Source: Siniperca chuatsi (taxonomy: Eukaryota; Chordata; Actinopteri; Centrarchiformes; Sinipercidae). Taken from it: a stretch of DNA of 64,000 nt. The stretch covers positions 4,118,945 to 4,182,944 of the forward strand of contig NC_058062.1 in NCBI RefSeq assembly GCF_020085105.1, given 5' to 3'. The notes under the pieces are model-generated. The model did not search any database and had not been told where the DNA came from. It saw only the letters and a list, made by a program, of their open reading frames with translations. Below, piece after piece: positions 22,262 through 34,622 of this stretch; the first letter of the stretch is position 1, and every line of letters starts with the position of its first letter. The translations under genes and the position numbers were made by a program.

Positions 22262-24882
22262 TCAGTGATTTTGTGCCGTATGCAGGATTCTTTTATAAAA
22301 TGGATTTACAAAAAGGCACACTGTGAGTGTTGCCACATGCAGTACTGTCTGTTTACTGAGCACTATTGTGTGTTTTTCTTTTTTTTTTTCATCCACTTCA
22401 TCAGATGGAAATTCTTCTGCTTCTCTTTGTTTCTTCAGCTCATTCTCCAGATAAAATGGCGTCTCCAGGATAGCTCGGTTCTTCTCTGATGTCAGCAGGC
22501 CTTCACACAGGGAGTCATGGATCTTCTGCCATGAGTCCATCTCTGAGCGCCACAGTGCAGATCTGGCTCTGATGAACTGTGAGACTTCAGTCTCACTGCC
22601 TTTGGCCAGACTGATGCTGTCTTTACAGATGAAGAAGATATCCATGCCAATGAAAAGAGCATTGACTGCGATGAAACCGGCCCTGGCTGACTTGGAGAGG
22701 GCAAGAGGCCCTTTGACTGCTGCCTGACCAATATCTGGGATATCTGAGGCCAACCTGGGCACATTACGTAATGTTTTTCCTTCCTCGGCCACCACCTTGC
22801 CAGCATTTGTAATAAGCTCTTCATTTTTCAACAACTTAAAAGCAGAGGCAGCATCAGCAAGCGAATCAATGCCTTTTCCAACAGCAGCAGCTTTACAAAG
22901 CACCTTGCCTACTCCCACAGCCACACCTATCCGGCTTGTTTCCTTTTTGGCTATTTGATTGGTCACCTCCTCCAGACAATCCTGGAGAATCTGCACATCC
23001 TCCATGAAGCTCTGGAAGACTTCACTGGCTTTCTTTTGATGTTTACGGTTTACTCCGATCTCTGTGGCTGTGGTGACAGCACTGTTGACTCCGCTGGTAA
23101 TTCCCATCCCTACCCCGGTCATTGTCAGCGCTAGAGACACCCCTGCTGTTACAGGAATTAATGCCAAACCAACGATGGAAAGCACACCTCCAATCGCCCC
23201 CACTGAGCTGCCTGCCACACTGGAGATCTTTGCCCCCTTATTCATCCTGTCTAGCTGCACAGCACTCTCCTCCAGGTCTTTTAGAAACTCCAGCATCCTG
23301 GGCTGTCGCTCGCTGAACTCACGGATGAAGCCAGAACACGATTCCTCCTGAAACAAGAACACCGTCCGGAAGTGCTGGTTCTTCCTGATAAAGAGGAAAG
23401 AGGAAATCTCAAAGCTGATCATGTTATTTCAAAATTCTGTTTGGGATTTAGGATCTGCGATATTTTTTCCAATTTATTTCATGAGATAAATTTCAAATTA
23501 TACAGAGGTCCTAATTCCTGCTGGACAAGAACAAGGCCACCCCTAATTTCCTTTAGTTGAAGTAAATTATATTTAAACAAGACCGAGAGTCTACAGCCAT
23601 GCTAGCTGCTCTGTGAGGCTGTGCTTAGCCACAGTGGTGCTTGAGATACATGCTAATGCCAGCTTGCTAAGGTATAATGTTTACCATGGTCATCCTCTTA
23701 GTTTAGCGTATTAGCATGCTAACATTTGCTAATCAGCACTAAACACAATGTACATCTGAGGCTGATGGTACAGAAGCCCTGAGCGGCAAGTGAGAAAAAA
23801 AATTCCATTTTCTAAGTCTGATCTAAATTGTTTTCTCTCCTGTGTTTATGACTTAAGAACAGGTGAAAAAAGGTAGAAAAAAGTTACTTTTTTTCATCTG
23901 TGAAAACAGGTGAAAACAAACGTTTTGGAAGGTAGACTTTGGAAGTGTTTGTTGTTGTAATACTCATTTTGGCCACAAGAGGCTAAAGTGCACCACTACC
24001 CCATGTTCTAAATAGGACTAAAAGCATTCATGTTTTCTTCCACATGAGTTTGAGGGCAAAAAACATACAAGTGGCAATGCTTACCTGATTTCATTGAGCT
24101 GATTAATGTGATGAAGCATCCTCTCTATGTCATGTTCAGAGAAATCCACACCGAGGTTTACCGCAGTTTCAATAGTCATCTTCAGGCTGAAGTCACTGAA
24201 GGAGCTGTTAAAGAAAGTTCAGTTCATTTTAATGTTGTTTATTTTGCAAAATGTGCATATTTGTTATGAACAAGTGTCAGTTTACCTTTTCTCTAACTTC
24301 TCACAGATAATCTGGGTGGTCTGAATGTATTGGTCCAGCTGATATGACAGCACTTCCACATTCTGAAGTTTGGGAAGGAAGAAGACACTTGCATCTCTTC
24401 TAAACTCGAGGAGGAGTGGGCAGATTAGCCGTGCAATGATGATGACAACCTGAACATGTTCAAGGCTGATCCCTTTGGGCAGACGTAACACCTGGTTCTC
24501 CTCCATGAACACATGAAGTGAGGTGACCGCCAGCTTCTCCACTGCATCCAGGAAGTACTCGAGCGTCTCCAGCCCTCCCAGAGTGTCCTTCAGCACAGCA
24601 GCCAGCTCGTCCTCCAGCTCTGCACGCCTGCTGTCTGCAGTCACCTGGGTCGACTTGCTCTTCATATATTCCAGAAAGGCCTTTCCTTTCTTCTCTGACT
24701 GGGAGACATGGCTGATATTCAGGTTGATTTTGTCAGCCCTGTCCTTGATGTCTATTATCATGTGTAACTCTGTCTCCCTCCCAAGCATCCATTTAGATTT
24801 TCTCTCACAGAATCCTCTCACTGTGTCAATGTGGCTGAGGGTATCTGCGGTGTAGCAGTACAAGACCTCCTGTAGTTCCTTT
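22262..24882 (-). CDS. Apolipoprotein-L-like copy B (5' exon not found)
   Basis: Same family and layout as copy A. Exons: 24882-24286 (KELQEVLYCYTADTLSHIDT...), 24204-24085 (SFSDFSLKMTIETAVNLGVD...) and 23384 down to 22262. Splice phases match copy A, with a TAG instead of CAG acceptor before the first large exon. The membrane hairpin (GAIGGVLSIVGLALIPVTAG) is intact. The first codon of the last exon is Lys instead of Met. The C-terminus differs: an 11-T run near 22379-22389 (copy A has TTTTGTTTTT) shifts the frame after VDEK and adds about 40 residues before the next stop. No counterpart of the 20-base exon 1 was found, and the open frame has no upstream ATG, so it may use another first exon or be a decaying copy. 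Confidence 0.8.
23400..24080. other. apoL B intron between last two exons
   Basis: About 680 bases, closely similar to 32862-33660 in copy D but different from copy A. It carries part of a teleost repeat (cagccatgctagctgctctg, gcatgctaacatttgctaat). Confidence 0.55.
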
Positions 24883-26196
24883 CTATAAGACAAAACATCA
24901 TCCAGTTTGTGAGATTTCAAAACAAGTTCAAACAATCCACTGAACTGCTGCTGTGGAGTCTCACATTACAAGACCTAATGTATCTGCACCCTAGGTTTGT
25001 TCTGTGACAGCCGTTGCTGATAAATATAACCGGGCACCCTGACCCCCTTGGACCCGGGGCCAGAGCCTCTGTTTGAAGTAGGGATGTCCTGATTGTGTTT
25101 TATACCCCTAAACCTTATCAGAGTCTCTTAATACTGAGCATCAGCCAACCAAATGCAACCCAGTATTTGTTCTCTGTGTGGTTTTCTTTCATATTACAGC
25201 TGCACAGCCTACTGAAGCTACAGTAACATTTCAATAAAATACAGTAACATTAGTAAAGTCATTTAAAACAGCAGAACAGCTCTGCTTTAAGAAAATATAA
25301 TATGCATCTCAGGTTTTTTATGGTTAAGTATTACAATAGTACAATATCTGTGCAGAGGAGTGTCACTGAAAGAGTCACGAAACGACTACAAAGAGACGTG
25401 AAAAGACAAAAATCAACAACAAAGACACAAAACCGATGAATAAAGTATCTATCTATCTAAAGAACACAATACAGTATCTAAGGTAAATTAATTGTCACAC
25501 TAACTGTATTTATAAACAAATTATAAATGAATGATTAAAATATAACCACAAGGCCACCTATGTATATGAAGGCCTATATGGTCTACATACATCAGTAGTT
25601 CCCAAGATAAATCTGAGGGATTGTGAGATGATCAACAGGATGGAAGAGCAGTAAAAATACTTTGTCAAATTAAATGTATTTCTTCAGATGTTCCTCTAAT
25701 CTTTGCTGTTTTACTTGTGAAATAATGGCTATAATATTAAATTATTATTATTTCATAATTCATACACGTTTTTAACTAGTGACATTGCTTTGTTTTAGGG
25801 GTCACAGGTCTAACAGGTTTGGAACAACTACATAATTCAGGGTGTATCGCTGTTTTGCTTTTTCTTTGCATTTACACAGTTTGACCAGCAGATGTCGCCA
25901 AAGCACACACAGTGTTTCACAGTGACAAAACTGATTGAAGCACTGGGTTTAATGAGTTAAGGTTTCAGAAAACTTAATTTTAACTTTAACGTTTACTTTT
26001 TTATTTTTCAGGGACAATGCACATTGATCAAAAGGCTAATTTTCAACTGTAGTCTCTTGGCTTGATGTTATCCCCTTCAAATGCCGTCGGAAATGTAAAG
26101 ATACACGTTAATTGATCTTGTTCAGCGATATGTACAAAACCACAATAGACAGTGGCAGAAACAAACTTAACTGGTTATAACACCTGTGGGCGGGCT
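24883..26196. other. Upstream region of apoL B to the L2 insertion
   Basis: Bases about 25457-25580 match 34497-34620 upstream of copy D, and 25872-25945 match 35951-36010. Bases 24915-25456 have no match in D. Bases 26122-26196 match 16001-16075 in the copy C flank. No exon 1 candidate for copy B was seen. Confidence 0.5.
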
Positions 26197-26799
26197 GTGT
26201 CGGCATTTCTGTGTACCCGCCAGAAGCTTCGTCTTAAACCACCAGAAACTGACATTTTATTGAGTTTTCTACGCTACACTGTTTTCCTGGCTATTGTTTT
26301 ACCGATATGTTTTAACTTGGTAAAAGTTGTCAGTCATTGGACATATGGATCTTAAGTGATTTTAAGCTGACTGTCAACTCGATGTGGTTTACCGGACTGC
26401 CTCCACTGCTGCCGGTCGCTTTTATTTAGGATTTTAAGCATTTAGCACTTTTATGGACTTTACTGTGGATTTTAAGCTTTGAAACACTCGCACGGACTAA
26501 CTGCAAGCCTGATGGCTGAGTGTGGATCTTGTCACCTTACTGTCTCAAAGCTGAAGAAAAGTATCGCATGTCTGGCAGCCGAGCTCAGAGAAAGAGTTCT
26601 CCACTGTCGTCTCGGCCCAGGCAAAACACCTTGCAGTCCTCAGCTCCTCTGGCTGCGGCAGCCGGACTGCGACCATCCCATCTCGCTCCACTGACTGCTC
26701 CACTCCAGCACTGGACAATGATCCCGCTCTTCCATGGCTCGGCTCCATCATCACTGGCGCCCTGGAGCAGGAAGCCGTTTCAGTTAAGCCTGAAGATCC

Positions 26800-27300
26800 G
26801 TGGCTCCTCATAGGTACAAAGCCCAAAGCAATGGAAATTTCTACTCCTTGCCGAGCCCCAGTGGATGCACGGTCACTGTGGGCGGGGGTGGTGAGAAGGC
26901 TCAGGTGAGTTCGATTCCACGTCAACCGGAGCGCTGGACTGTAGCCTGTAAGGACAGATATGGTGCAAAGCGCCCGACTCCTCCACCTTCACATCGGGAC
27001 CTCCTGCTGGCCAACAGGTTTGACATCCTGGATATGCAGGACTTTCCTCCACTGGAGGGTCGCTCCCTTTTTCCAGCGGTCAAGTCTTCCTCCTCCTCTC
27101 GCCGCAAGTTACTGAAAGAGGTCGTGATCAGGAGAAGCTCTGGAGGTCTCATTCGTCCTGAGACGGCAGAGAACCCCTCTGCTAAGAAGGACGCCGCCCC
27201 CTCGCCCCCGCCCCCAGCAGTCCCCGGCCTCTCTAACAAAATGATTATTTTAAATGATTTTATCTCATCTACTGATTTAGATTTCATGTTTTTAACTTAA
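26800..27300 (+). pseudogene. L2-like LINE ORF1 remnant
   Basis: A 166-codon open frame rich in Pro, Ser, Arg and Lys, with HRDLLLANRFDILDMQDFPP. It resembles the low-complexity, basic ORF1 proteins of fish L2-type LINEs, which bind element RNA. The 5' part (a Cys-containing frame from about 26515) is in another frame. Confidence 0.55.
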
Positions 27301-28598
27301 TCCTGGTTAAGTCCTGGAGATCACAGTCAGCTGGCTGAATTGTGCCCTCCAGATTATGACTGCTTTAGCCGCCCTAGGGACAGTGGTCGTGGTTGTGGTC
27401 TTCTTACTGTCTATAGGAAGCATTTAAAGTGTGACCTCATAGCTTGCAAAGATTTTTCCTCCTTTGAAGTGCTCATGTTTAAACTAGGTGGCCCCCTCCC
27501 GGTCATATTTTCGATCCCCTAAACCAGCTGGCTCCTTCTTGTTGGAACTCCCTGAGTTTTTATCCAGTCTTGTTTTAAATGACGTAAGAATTGTTCTTTG
27601 TGGTGATTTTAATATTCATGTTGATGACTATTGCTAATGCTCTTACTGCTGATTTTTTAAATATCACTAACTCTTTTAACTTTCAACAACAAGTGTCTGG
27701 CCAAACTCATTCCCGTGGCCACACCTTAGACCTAGTCTTTAGTCTGGGCCTGAAAACTCCATCTGTGGGACATGTTTGTATCCAATCACCTATGCATTGT
27801 TTTTAACTGTGAATTACAGGCTGCAAGTACTGTCCTATCCCGCTCTGAGTACATGCGCGTCCTTAATAAGCATAGTGCCTTAAAATTCTGTACACTGTTC
27901 AATTCTTCTGGCAAAGTGTTTCCCAATTCCTCCAACACCAACGATTTGGTTGATTCTTTTAACTACCTGTGTTCTTTATCCTTAGATCTCATAGCTCCTC
28001 TGAAAAATAGACCAAACTCAAAGACTAGAAAACAGCCATGGTTAAATGACAGTATTCAAAGCTGTAAAAGGAAATGCAGAAGAGCAGAACACAGATGGAA
28101 GAAATCAGGTCTCCAGGTCCACTTTGTGGCCATGAAAGAGTTATTACGCCTTTATAACAGGATGATGAAGGATGCAAGAACATATCATTTCTCTGCACTT
28201 ATTTCTGCCCATCAGCACAGATTCCTATTTAGGACTGTGGATCAGTTAGTTAACCCTGCCTCTCTTTGTGCCCCTGCTGATTGTGATGCTGATTGTGAAA
28301 AGCTTCTCTTTTTTTTTCTCTTCTCATAAGAGACATCATGTCTCTTGTGAGAGTGACCCCCAGCCCTATGGACAAAAGTTCTTATTGGAAGTTATGGGTT
28401 GTATTGCGCCCCTTTTGCTAATTATTTTTAACAGCTCACTGTCTACTGGCTGCGTCCCAGATTACTTTAAAACAGCTTGTGTCCAGCCAGTCCTAAAAAA
28501 ACGGGGCTTGATCCTGGATAACTAACGTCCAATCTCTAAACTGCCTTTTTATTTCAAAGATTCTAGAAAAACTTGTATCCAAGCAGCTTCTTGCTGCT

Positions 28599-29916
28599 GT
28601 GGAAAACAATAATACCTTTGAAAAGTTCCAATCTGGCTTTCGTCAACACCACAGCACTGAGACAGCTCTTCTCAAAGTCACTAATGACCTTTTAATGAAT
28701 GAAGACACAGGCATGTGTTCAATTTTTGTGCTGTTGGACTTAAGTGCTGCCTTTGATACAATTGATCATGGCATTCTTTTAGATAGACTGAGGCACTGGG
28801 TGGGCAGATCTGGCACTGCACTAGACTGGTTCTCATCTTATCTGTCCAATAGGAAATTCTGTGTCAGCATTAATAACTTCATGTCATCCTTCTCCCATAT
28901 CAAGTATGGTGTGCCTCAAGGTTAAATTCTGGGACCAATGCTGTTCTCCTTATACATGCTTCCCTTGGTTGATGTCATCCGCAGACATGGGATTTCTTTT
29001 CATTGTTATGCGGATGACACACAGTTGTACCTCCCTGTCAAGCCCACTGACTTTAGTACGCTGAGTTCTCTGCAGGACTCTCACAAAAAACTGGATGTCG
29101 ATACATTTTCTTCAGCTCAACTCAAATAAAACTGAAATCCTTGTTATTGGGCCCCAACACATCACTAAACACATACTGCCATCTACTGGCTACCTGTCAC
29201 AAGAGATCAAGCCTGTTGCAAGAAATCTTGGTGTCCTGTTTGATAGCAATTTATGTTTTGAGCAACATATCACTAAGCTTGTCCAATCATGTTTTTATCA
29301 CCTCAGAAATATTGCAAAAATCTGATCTATTTTAAATCTTAGTGATGCAGAAACTGTTGTGCATGCTTTTATCTCCTCACGCCTCGATTATTGTAACAGC
29401 CTGTTCACTTGTCTTAATCAAAAAACTCTGACACGACTGCAGACTGTACAAAACTCAGCTGCTAGGCTGTTAACCAGGACCGAGAGGTTCGATCATATCA
29501 CACACATTTTAACCTCTTTACATTGGCTCCCTGTTTGTTTTAGGATTGATTTTAAGATCTTGTTGATTACCTTTAAGGCTCTGCATGGCCTGGCTCCATA
29601 CTATATTTTCGACCTTGTAATCCCTCATGAACCTTCACGTAGTTTGAGATATTCTGGCAGGGGTCTTCTATCTGTTCCAGAGTCCAGGATGAAAACTAAG
29701 GGGGGCAGAGCTTTTGCCATCAGGGCCCCGAGGCTCTGGAACAACCTGCCCGAAGAAATGAGGTTGTCTGAGTCAGTGTCTTCTTTTAAATCTCTTCTCA
29801 AAACGCATTTTTATCGGAAAGCATATCCTGATTTTACCTCAGCTGTCTGTTTATTTTATTGTTTTTATGTATTTTATTTATTTTATATTTTATCATTCAG
29901 ACATTGTGATTTGTAG
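28599..29916 (+). pseudogene. L2-like LINE ORF2 reverse transcriptase and C-terminal remnant
   Basis: Reverse-transcriptase blocks are read in three successive frames. The catalytic YADD box is kept ([11 protein letters not shown], about 29005-29037), but a stop follows GVPQG at about 28923, and frame changes occur near 29100 and a stop near 29323. It cannot make a full-length enzyme. Confidence 0.8.
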
Positions 29917-30612
29917 TGAGAGCAGGGAGCAGGTGGAGGAAAATCTAGAGAGATGGAGGTCTGCTCTGGAAAACAGAGGAATGAAGCTTAGCTGCAGTAA
30001 GACAGAATACATGTGTCAATGAGAGGGACCCAGGTGAAACGGTGAGGTTACAGGGAGCAGAGGTGAAGAAGGTGCAGGACTTTAAGTACTTAGGGTCAAC
30101 GGTTCAGAGCAATGGAGACTGTGGAAACAAGGTGAAGAGGCGAGTGCAAGCAGGTTGGAATGGGTGGAGAAAAGTGTCAGGTGTGTTGTGTGATAAAAGA
30201 GTATCAGCAAGAATGAAAGGAAAGGTGTTCAAGACGGTGGTGCTGGAGGTAGCAGAGCTTAAGATGTTGAGGTTCTCTTTGGGAGTGACGAGGACGGACA
30301 GGATCAGGAATGAGGACATCAGAGGGACAGCTCATGTTAGATGTTTCGGAGATAAAGTCAGAGAGGCCAGATCGAGGTGGTTTGGACATGTTCAGAGGAG
30401 AGACTGTGAATATATTGGTAGAAGGATGCTGAGGTTGGAGCTGCCAGGCAGGAGGTCTAGAGGAAGACCAAAGAGGAGATTTATGGATGTAGTGAGAGAG
30501 GACATGAAGTTAATTGGTGTGAGTGAAGAGGATGCAGAGGACAGGGTTAGATGGAGGCACATGATTCGCTGTGGCGACCCCTGAATGGAACAGCCAAAAG
30601 GAAAAAAAGAAG
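29900..30612 (+). mobile_element. Truncated RTE-like LINE nested in the L2
   Basis: A 5'-truncated non-LTR element. The frame at 30042-30584 encodes the ORF2 end (VQDFKYLGSTVQSNGDCGNK, KMLRFSLGVTRTDRIRNEDI, WFGHVQRRDCEYIGRRMLRL, RWRHMIRCGDP), then ggaacagccaaaaggaaaaa as the 3' tail. The pattern is that of RTE-clade elements of fish. The 16-base tatattttatcattca is present intact on both sides (29884-29899 and 30613-30628), a perfect target-site duplication, which places this insertion after the L2. Confidence 0.92.
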
Positions 30613-30713
30613 TATATTTTATCATTCACTGTGGTATTTTATTTTTCTCTTTGTGAAGCACTTTGTACTTTATTTTGATAAGTGCTCTATAAATAAAGTT
30701 TTATTATTATTAT

Positions 30714-31823
30714 TACTCCTGTTACTCCACTCTGCAATTGTTTTCGCTGTGCCGCCTACAAAGTATGAGTTCCCTACTTTCCTCTTTTTGTCTAGTCAGA
30801 TGTGTCTAAGTATTTTTTAAATAATCTTAATTCATTACATAGAATTCTTTTCATTGTCCAATCCTGTTTTTTTTATCTATCTCTCTTAGATAGATATAAA
30901 TATCTATCCTATAGATTGACAGAAAAAAAAACCATTTTATTTGATTGTGCAAGAAAAATGTGCAGATTGAATAATGCATACGAATAATGCAAACATGCAG
31001 AATGTATTTTGCTATGATTTTTTTCCTTTTTCAATTGCCAGTTTGTGGTCCCTGACTCTGTACTTGGTCAGGATCTGTCTCTGCTTTCTATCTCTGACAG
31101 CAGAGAGATATTCTGCCAATTCATCATCTCTTTTTAGGGCCAGATAACATTCAGATCTACTTTGGCTTTTAGTTTCTTCTTTCCAATGGTACAAAGAGGT
31201 TTCTTTATATTGCCTTATAATTCGGTTTACTCTGATTGGTGTTTGGAATTCTAACAATTACTTCCTAGGCTGCTGCACACACACTTTTTTAACTAAGACA
31301 AAGGAAACACCAGGCAAATTCTGTTGAAGCTTTTTATTTGCAAGATTGTGCAAGAAAAATTTGCAGATTGAATAATACATATGAATAATGCAGAACATAC
31401 AGAATTAATTTTGAATAATATTTTGCTCTGATGATATTTTTATATGACAGTGATTGCAACTCTATAATTAACAGTTATTTTTCATTACATTTATTCGTTA
31501 CATTTATTATCAGGTAAAGTATGTAATACTAAATGACACCTATAATGCATTATGTTTTAAAACAGGCTTAGCAAAAGGTTGATAAATTCAGCCGTAAAAA
31601 CAACAAGTAAAAAAGCTGAGTCAATAAATTGGTTTATGTTGTGAGAATTACAGCTAATTAAGAATTCCTCAATGATACATTTTAATGATGTTCGGTGCTG
31701 AACAGTGAGCTGTAAGCAGAGTTAAATTTTCATACGTGCTTCGATCGCATTAAATGGATCTCATATCTGATCATAGTGTCAGACTTGGCAAAAAGGCACA
31801 CAGTAATCTCTGTTCACTGAGCA
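30714..31823. other. 3' flank of apoL copy D (matches copy C flank)
   Basis: About 95% like 16076-17184. Bases 31020-31260 hold the LINE 3'-end peptide on the minus strand (KRDDELAEYLSAVRDRKQR, open here over 81 codons). No other gene is seen. Confidence 0.7.
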
Positions 31824-34467
31824 CTACTGTATTACACAAAACTGTTTTTCTTTCAGTTTTTCATCCACTTCATCAGATGGAATTTCCATTTCTGTTTCTC
31901 TTTGTTTCTTCAGCTCACTCTCCAGATAAAATGGCATCTCCAGGATAGCTCGGTTCTTCTCTGATGTCAGCAGGCCTTCACACAGGGAGTCATGGATCTT
32001 CTGCCATGAGTCCATCTCTGAGCGCCACAGTGCAGATCTGGCTCTGATGAACTGTGAGACTTCAGTCTTCCTGCCTTTGGCCAGACTGATGCTGTCTTTA
32101 CAGATGAAGAAGATATCCATGCCAATGAAAAGAGCATTGACTGCGATGAGACCGGCCCTGGCTGACTTGGAGAGGGCAAGAGGCCCTTTGACTGCTGCCT
32201 GACCAATATCTGGGATATCTGAGGCCAACCTGGGCACGTTACGTAATGCTTGTCCTTCCTGGGCCACCACCTTTCCAGCACTTGTAATAAGCTCTTCACT
32301 TTTCAACAACTTAACAGCAGAGGCAGCATCAACAAGCGAATCAATGCCTTTTCCGACAAGACCAGCTTTACAAAGCACCTTGCCTACTCCCACAGCCACA
32401 CCCATCTGGCTTATTTCCTGTTTGATCACCTCCTCCAGACAATCCTGGAGAATCTGCACATCCTCCATGAAGCTCTGGAAGACTTCACTGGCTTTCTTTT
32501 TATGTTTGCGGTTTACTCCGATCTCTGTGGCTGTGGTGACAGCACTGTTGACTCCGCTGGTAATTCCCAGCCCTACCCCGGTCATTGTCAGCGCTAGAGA
32601 CACCCCTGCTGTTACAGGAATTAATGCCAAACCAATGATGGAAAGCACACCTCCAATCGCCCCCACTGAGCTGCCTGCCACACTGGAGATCTTTGCCCCC
32701 TTATTCATCCTGTCTAGCTGAACAGCACTCTCCTCCAGGTCTTTTAGAAACTCCAGCATCCTGGGCTGTCGCTTGCTGAACTCACTGATGAAGCCAGAAC
32801 ATGATTCCTCCTGAAACAAGAACACCGTCCGGAAGTGCTGGTTCATCCTGATAAAGAGGAAAGAGGAAATCACAAAGCTGATCATGTTATTTCAAAATTC
32901 TGTTTGGGATTTGGGATCTGCGTTATTTTTTCCAATTTATTTCATGAGATAAATTTCAAATTATACAGAGGTCCTAATTCCTGCTGGACAAGACCACCCC
33001 TAATTTCCTTTAGTTGAAGTAAATTATATTTAAACAAGACCGAGAGTCTACAGCCATGCTAGCTGCTCTGTGAGGCTGTGCTTAGCCACAGTGGTGCTTG
33101 AGCTACATGCTAATGCCAGCATGCTAACATGCTGATGTTTAAAAAAGTTTTCTAAGTTACTTTTTTTTTCATCTGTGAAAACAGGTGAAAACTAAAGTTT
33201 TGGAAGGTGAACTTTTTTTGGAAGTGTTTGTTTGTTGTAATAGTCATTTTGGCCACAAGACGCTGAAGTGCACCACTACCCCATGTTCTAAATAGGACTA
33301 AAAGCATTCATGTTTTCTTCCAGATGAGTTTTAATTTCTCCATGCACTCTATCAAGTAGTTGCTGAGATATTCTGACAGACTGTCAATGCCATCCATATA
33401 GCCATGCTGCTAGCATTGCTAATAAAAACAAATCTGAGACTGAATTGCAGCGTTGCTCGAACTGTGGCCTTCATACAGAGTAGAAATGTAAACAAGTAAG
33501 AAAGAAATAATTTTGTACTGCATGTCTCTATTTTCTTGCAGTGTGTATCAAACAGTCTTTTGAACATCAGTCATGCTGATTAGATTTACATTACTGTAAC
33601 TAATAACACCTTGCACACCTCAACATGATATTTGGGGCAAAAAACATACAAGGGGCAATGCTTACCTGATTTCATCGAGCTGATTAATGTGATGAAGCAT
33701 CCTCTCTATGTCATGTTCAGAGAAATCCACACCGAGGTTTACCGCAGTTTCAATAGTCATCTTCAGGCTGAAGTCACTGAAGGAGCTGTTAAAGAAAGAA
33801 AGTTCAATTCATTTTAATGTTGTTTATTTTGCAAAATGTGCATATTTGTTATGAAGAAGTGTCAGTTTACCTTTTCTCTAACTTCTCACAGATTTTCTGG
33901 GTGGTCTGAATGTATTTGTCCAGCTGATATGACAGCACTTCCACATTCTGAAGTTTGGGAAGGAAGAAGACACTTGCATCTCTTCTAAACTCGAGGAGGA
34001 GTGGGCAGATCAGCCGTGCAGCGGTGATGACAACCTGAACATGTTCAAGGCTGATCCCTTTGGGCAGACGTAACACCTGGTTCTCCTCCATGAACACATG
34101 AAGTGAGGTGACCGCCAGCTTCTCCACTGCATCCAGGAAGTACTCGAGCGTCTCCAGCCCTCCCAGAGTGTCCTTCAGCACAGCAGCCAGCTCGTCCTCC
34201 AGCTCTGCACGCCTGCTGCCTGCAGTCACCTGGGTCGACTTGCTCTTCATATATTCCAGAAAGGCCTTTCCTTTGTTCTCTGACTGGGAGACATGGCTGA
34301 TATTCAGGTTGATTTTGTCAACCCTGTCCTTGATGTCCATTATCATGTGTAACTCTGTCTCCCTCCCAAGCATCCATTTAGATTTTCTCTCACAGAATCC
34401 TCTCACTGTGTCAATGTGGCTGAGGGTATCTGCGGTGTAGCAGCACAAGGCCTCCTGTAGTTCCTTT
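31824..34467 (-). CDS. Apolipoprotein-L-like copy D (5' exon not found)
   Basis: Exons 34467-33871, 33785-33666 and 32847-31824, with the same phases as copy A and standard CAG acceptors. The first large exon shares a 4-codon-longer segment with copy B (NLNISHVSQSENKGKAFLEY). The membrane hairpin (GAIGGVLSIIGLALIPVTAG) and second hydrophobic segment are intact. The C-terminus ends EKQFCVIQ, as in copy C. A few residues are missing after CLEEV compared with A and B. All three exons are open. No copy of the 20-base exon 1 lies upstream; homology to the other copies ends near 34497 and a Tc1 element lies at 34623. It may be expressed from a new first exon or be non-functional. Confidence 0.82.
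32862..33660. other. apoL D intron between last two exons
   Basis: Matches the copy B intron but carries about 300 extra bases (about 33333-33640) with no reading frame worth calling. The 5' part contains the teleost repeat cagccatgctagctgctctg. Confidence 0.5.
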
Positions 34468-34622
34468 CTGTAAGACAAAACATCATCCAGTTTGTGAGAA
34501 CACAATACAGTATCTAAGGAAATGTAATTGTCACACTTACTGTATTTATAAACAAATTATAAATTACAAATTATTAATTAATTAATAAATTAATGATTAA
34601 AATATAACCACAAGGCCACCTA

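Larger units (their letters stand above)
26197..30713 (+). mobile_element. L2-like LINE, nearly full length, inactive
   Basis: A 4.5-kb non-LTR retrotransposon. ORF1-like frame 26800-27300 (WTVACKDRYGAKRPTPPPSH). Degraded endonuclease at about 27580-27740 (GQTHSRGHTLDLVFSLGL). Reverse transcriptase at 28599-29130 in pieces: [35 protein letters not shown], a GVPQG box interrupted by a stop right after it, and [12 protein letters not shown]-terminal part at 29359-29916 (HAFISSRLDYCNSLFTCLNQ, FDHITHILTSLHWLPV). The 3' end has a CTCTATAAATAAAG-type tail with (TTA)n. Several stops and frameshifts make it dead. The ends are fixed by the paralogous empty site at 16075/16076. A nested 713-base RTE piece lies at 29900-30612. 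Confidence 0.88.

Noticed and set aside
24903-24935. In-frame extension of apoL B/D upstream of the first large exon (SHKLDDVLSYR)
   Set aside because: No ATG starts it, it contains a good splice acceptor at KELQ, and the matching region of copy A is cut by a stop codon; it is intron sequence.
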